Source: JBNJGT01 sp964473285 (GTDB lineage: Archaea; Nanobdellota; Nanobdellia; Woesearchaeales; JACJVW01). Taken from it: a stretch of 5,656 bases of DNA. The position numbers and the translations under genes were made by a program. Position 1 is the first letter of the stretch. Each line of letters begins with the position of its first letter. Location: contig CAYYOI010000077.1 of NCBI GenBank assembly GCA_964473285.1, positions 1-5,656 on the forward strand, given 5' to 3'. The notes below the pieces were generated by a model that saw only the letters and a list, made by a program, of their open reading frames with translations, did not search any database and was not told the DNA's origin. This document shows, piece by piece, positions 4,364 through 5,656 of the stretch.

Positions 4364-4756
4364 CTAATTGGTAGAAAGTTCAATAATCCTATATATTTTA
4401 TCAAAACATTTATTTGAAAAATCGACCATATCTTCAACTTCTCCAATATCTGGTAGATACCCATAATAATTGATGTTGTGACGAATCTTCCTATATGTGT
4501 GCAATACCTCTAGGCTCCTTTCGGTGTTAATTTTGAGCTTGGTTAAGGCATTTATGGGTTCAAGATGATCATCTGGAGTCATGCCTTGGGTGAGCAGTAA
4601 TCCTTCGCCAAGCATGCGAAAACATTCATATATATTTCTTGCAATTGTGCTTGCAGAATCTTCATTGATAGTTAGACTTAGAGTAAAACGCATTTCCTTT
4701 TTGGCAGCTTGTATTATACTTTCCGCATTCTTTTTATCTGTTCTCTTATATCTCAT
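4364..4756 (-). CDS. HEPN-domain protein, probable toxin partner of the second MNT protein
   Basis: A 130-residue helical protein of a different HEPN subfamily from the one at 642. Helices include TIARNIYECFRMLGEGLLL (37-55). The conserved end of the domain is YRKIRHNINYYGY (88-100), the usual place of the RNase motif. Arginine and histidine are both present (R89 or R92, H93), but the spacing is Rx3H rather than the canonical Rx4-6H; R80-x5-H86 is another candidate. Y97/Y98 follow, near where HepT is AMPylated by its MNT partner. The start overlaps the stop of the MNT gene by 4 nt (ATGA), so translation is coupled and the two are co-transcribed with the antitoxin gene first. No strong SD is visible. 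RNase function is inferred from the family only. Confidence 0.83.
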   Translation of the reverse strand: MRYKRTDKKNAESIIQAAKKEMRFTLSLTINEDSASTIARNIYECFRMLGEGLLLTQGMTPDDHLEPINALTKLKINTERSLEVLHTYRKIRHNINYYGYLPDIGEVEDMVDFSNKCFDKIYRIIELSTN

Positions 4757-5280
4757 GGTTTAACTTCCAACAGCCCGTCTAATACGATTCCGTTGGCAAT
4801 GTTTGTGAAAAGATTCACATTTATATCTTTCCTAGAAAAAATTGTAAGATTTACGATAACTTTTTTCCTAAAGCCCAAGTCAATCTTTTCAAATTCAATT
4901 ATGTTTGTTTTGCTATTTAAGATTTCAACAGCAATATCAAGATCACTTGTGGATATATCATCCCCTTTACGGTAGCTTCCAAAAAGGATTATAGCACGGC
5001 TTGATGGAAACTTTTCCCTGATTTTCTCTACTATTTTTGACTTATAGACTTGCTCGAGATTGTAAGGGATTTTTATTTTAGTATTGTAGGGGTGGTGCAG
5101 ATTGCATGTAATTCTCCATAGGTTTCCAAGTGTTTGAATTCGCAAAAAGCCCTCTTTTTCTAGTCTTTTTACTTCCTTGTTGGCTGTTGTTTTCGAAATC
5201 CGCAGGGACTTAACCAGCTGGGTCAAAGTAAATTCCTTATCCGGGAATGCAAAAAACCATTCCTTTAGTTTATTGGCCAT
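4753..5280 (-). CDS. wHTH-MNT nucleotidyltransferase, antitoxin of a second type VII-like pair
   Basis: A 175-residue protein. Residues about 5-60 form a winged helix (FTLTQLVKSLRISKTTANKEVKRLEKEGFL, 17-46), and about 80-170 the minimal nucleotidyltransferase. The signature GSx10DxD is complete: G101, S102, D113, D115, in LFGSYRKG...TSDLDIAVEI. The predicted action is AMP transfer to the HEPN protein encoded next, with which it shares a 4-nt overlap. It is only distantly similar to the MNT protein at 98, mainly at the catalytic motif, and the HEPN partners also differ, so the two modules were not produced by a recent duplication. The ATG at 5280 lies 23 nt after a TTTAAATA box, so the mRNA should be leaderless. 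Inverted repeats on both sides of that box suggest repression by its own wHTH. Confidence 0.9.
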   Translation of the reverse strand: MANKLKEWFFAFPDKEFTLTQLVKSLRISKTTANKEVKRLEKEGFLRIQTLGNLWRITCNLHHPYNTKIKIPYNLEQVYKSKIVEKIREKFPSSRAIILFGSYRKGDDISTSDLDIAVEILNSKTNIIEFEKIDLGFRKKVIVNLTIFSRKDINVNLFTNIANGIVLDGLLEVKP

Positions 5281-5288
5281 ATTCTTGT

Positions 5289-5344
5289 GGTTTCTTATGA
5301 AACTATTTAAACTTTTTGGAAACCGATTGGTTTCCTAGAGAACC
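5289..5344. promoter_or_regulatory. Phased GGTTTC/GAAACC operator array before the second MNT gene
   Basis: Two inverted repeats flank the TATA box: GTTTCTTATGAAAC (5290-5303) between box and start, and GGAAACCGATTGGTTTCC (5318-5335) upstream. Hexamer half-sites start at 5289 (GGTTTC), 5299 (GAAACT), 5319 (GAAACC), 5329 (GGTTTC) and 5339 (AGAACC, imperfect), all separated by 10 or 20 bp, that is on one face of the helix. The arrangement suits cooperative binding of a wHTH repressor, most simply the MNT protein. Confidence 0.65.
5304..5311 (-). promoter_or_regulatory. TATA box of the second MNT/HEPN operon
   Basis: TTTAAATA on the minus strand, preceded by the A-rich CAAAAAG as a possible BRE. 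It ends 23 nt before the ATG at 5280, predicting a leaderless transcript. It is enclosed by the operator repeats at 5290-5303 and 5318-5335. Confidence 0.75.
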
Positions 5345-5394
5345 ATTTAGCAAACAGGCGACACCCATAAATACACAAAATACCTCATAAGCCA

Positions 5395-5656
5395 GGGAAT
5401 CAATAATCATAGCAATTACATAGACAGTTCAGTTTTGACAATGCTCTCCTACAAGAAGGAATGTGTGAATGTACGAATCTACACAAAGGAAATCTCTGAC
5501 AAGCTTTAGCAAAAGACAAGTTCAACAAGCAAAAATCTTGAAATTAAAGAGTTCACCCATGGCCGGTTCTTGATAATTGATGAAAAAAAGCTTTACCAAG
5601 GATCACTTAAAGATCTTGGAAAACGATGGTTTATTACGATTTATCGTAATGCTCAA
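5395..5656 (+). pseudogene. Decayed ORF6N/PLD-like fragment D, cut by the window end
   Basis: Aligns with the C-terminal domain of the intact ORF6N gene from about its residue 187. It reads NYIDSSVLTMLSYKKE (from 5414), VNVRIYTKEISDKL, then a frameshift with a TAG; AKDKFNKQ; after a deletion, KNLEIKEF; then THGRFLIIDEKKLY and GSLKDLGKRWF, and then the same insertion as fragment A (ITIYRNAQ) at the window edge. The second residue of the HDRFLIID motif is Gly here; the key H, R and D remain. The N-terminal domain is missing. The stretch 5345-5394 before it shows nothing recognisable. Confidence 0.85.
5571..5656 (+). repeat. 86-bp direct repeat, copy 2 (copy 1 at 1156-1241)
   Basis: Identical to 1156-1241 except at two positions. 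The window stops inside the repeat, at the matching base of the 45-nt insertion, so the true extent is unknown. Confidence 0.9.

Noticed and set aside
1..5656. Insertion sequence or integrase
   Set aside because: No transposase or recombinase motif, terminal inverted repeat pair or target duplication was found on either strand; the repeats are explained as gene fragments.

Overview
The window looks archaeal. Four genes have an archaeal TATA-type box (TTTAAATA, TTTATATA or TTTATTAA) that ends 22-28 nt before the start codon, so three of the transcripts should be leaderless or almost so. The one convincing ribosome site (AGGTG) lies before an internal operon gene. The protein families (wHTH-nucleotidyltransferase/HEPN pairs, a DUF234-type ATPase, an ORF6N protein) are typical of archaeal accessory DNA. 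The species cannot be told from this sequence; the DNA is AT-rich and no rRNA, tRNA or core gene is present.

Layout. 1-97: promoter and palindromic operators. 98-1088 (+): an MNT nucleotidyltransferase with an N-terminal wHTH, overlapped by a HEPN-domain gene. 1099-1426: decayed 3' fragment of an ORF6N gene plus a piece of a second unknown coding sequence. 1494-2363 (+): intact ORF6N DNA-binding protein with a C-terminal single-motif phospholipase D-like domain. 2330-2524: remnant of the unknown coding sequence in another frame. 2570-3859 (-): archaeal ATPase with wHTH and a C-terminal PD-(D/E)XK-like nuclease domain. 3860-4363: no intact gene, only a promoter and gene debris. 4364-5280 (-): a second MNT/HEPN pair of different subfamilies. 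5281-5394: its promoter and operators. 5395-5656: a second decayed ORF6N fragment that runs off the window end.

How the parts fit. Two unlike MNT/HEPN modules (the type VII toxin-antitoxin architecture, in which the nucleotidyltransferase AMPylates the HEPN toxin) bracket an ORF6N-PLD gene and a stand-alone ATPase-nuclease. Each MNT carries its own wHTH, and each MNT promoter has inverted repeats around the TATA box or start, which suggests autoregulation. This is inferred from sequence only.

The least explained signals are: (1) broken copies of the ORF6N 3' end and of an unidentified downstream coding sequence, whose copies differ mostly at synonymous sites; (2) a 45-nt, in-frame, doubly palindromic insertion present in both broken ORF6N copies but absent from the intact one; and (3) a 10-bp-phased array of GGTTTC half-sites before the second MNT gene. 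I see an accessory TA/defence-type island with repeated gene-fragment turnover, not a clearly new multi-gene system.
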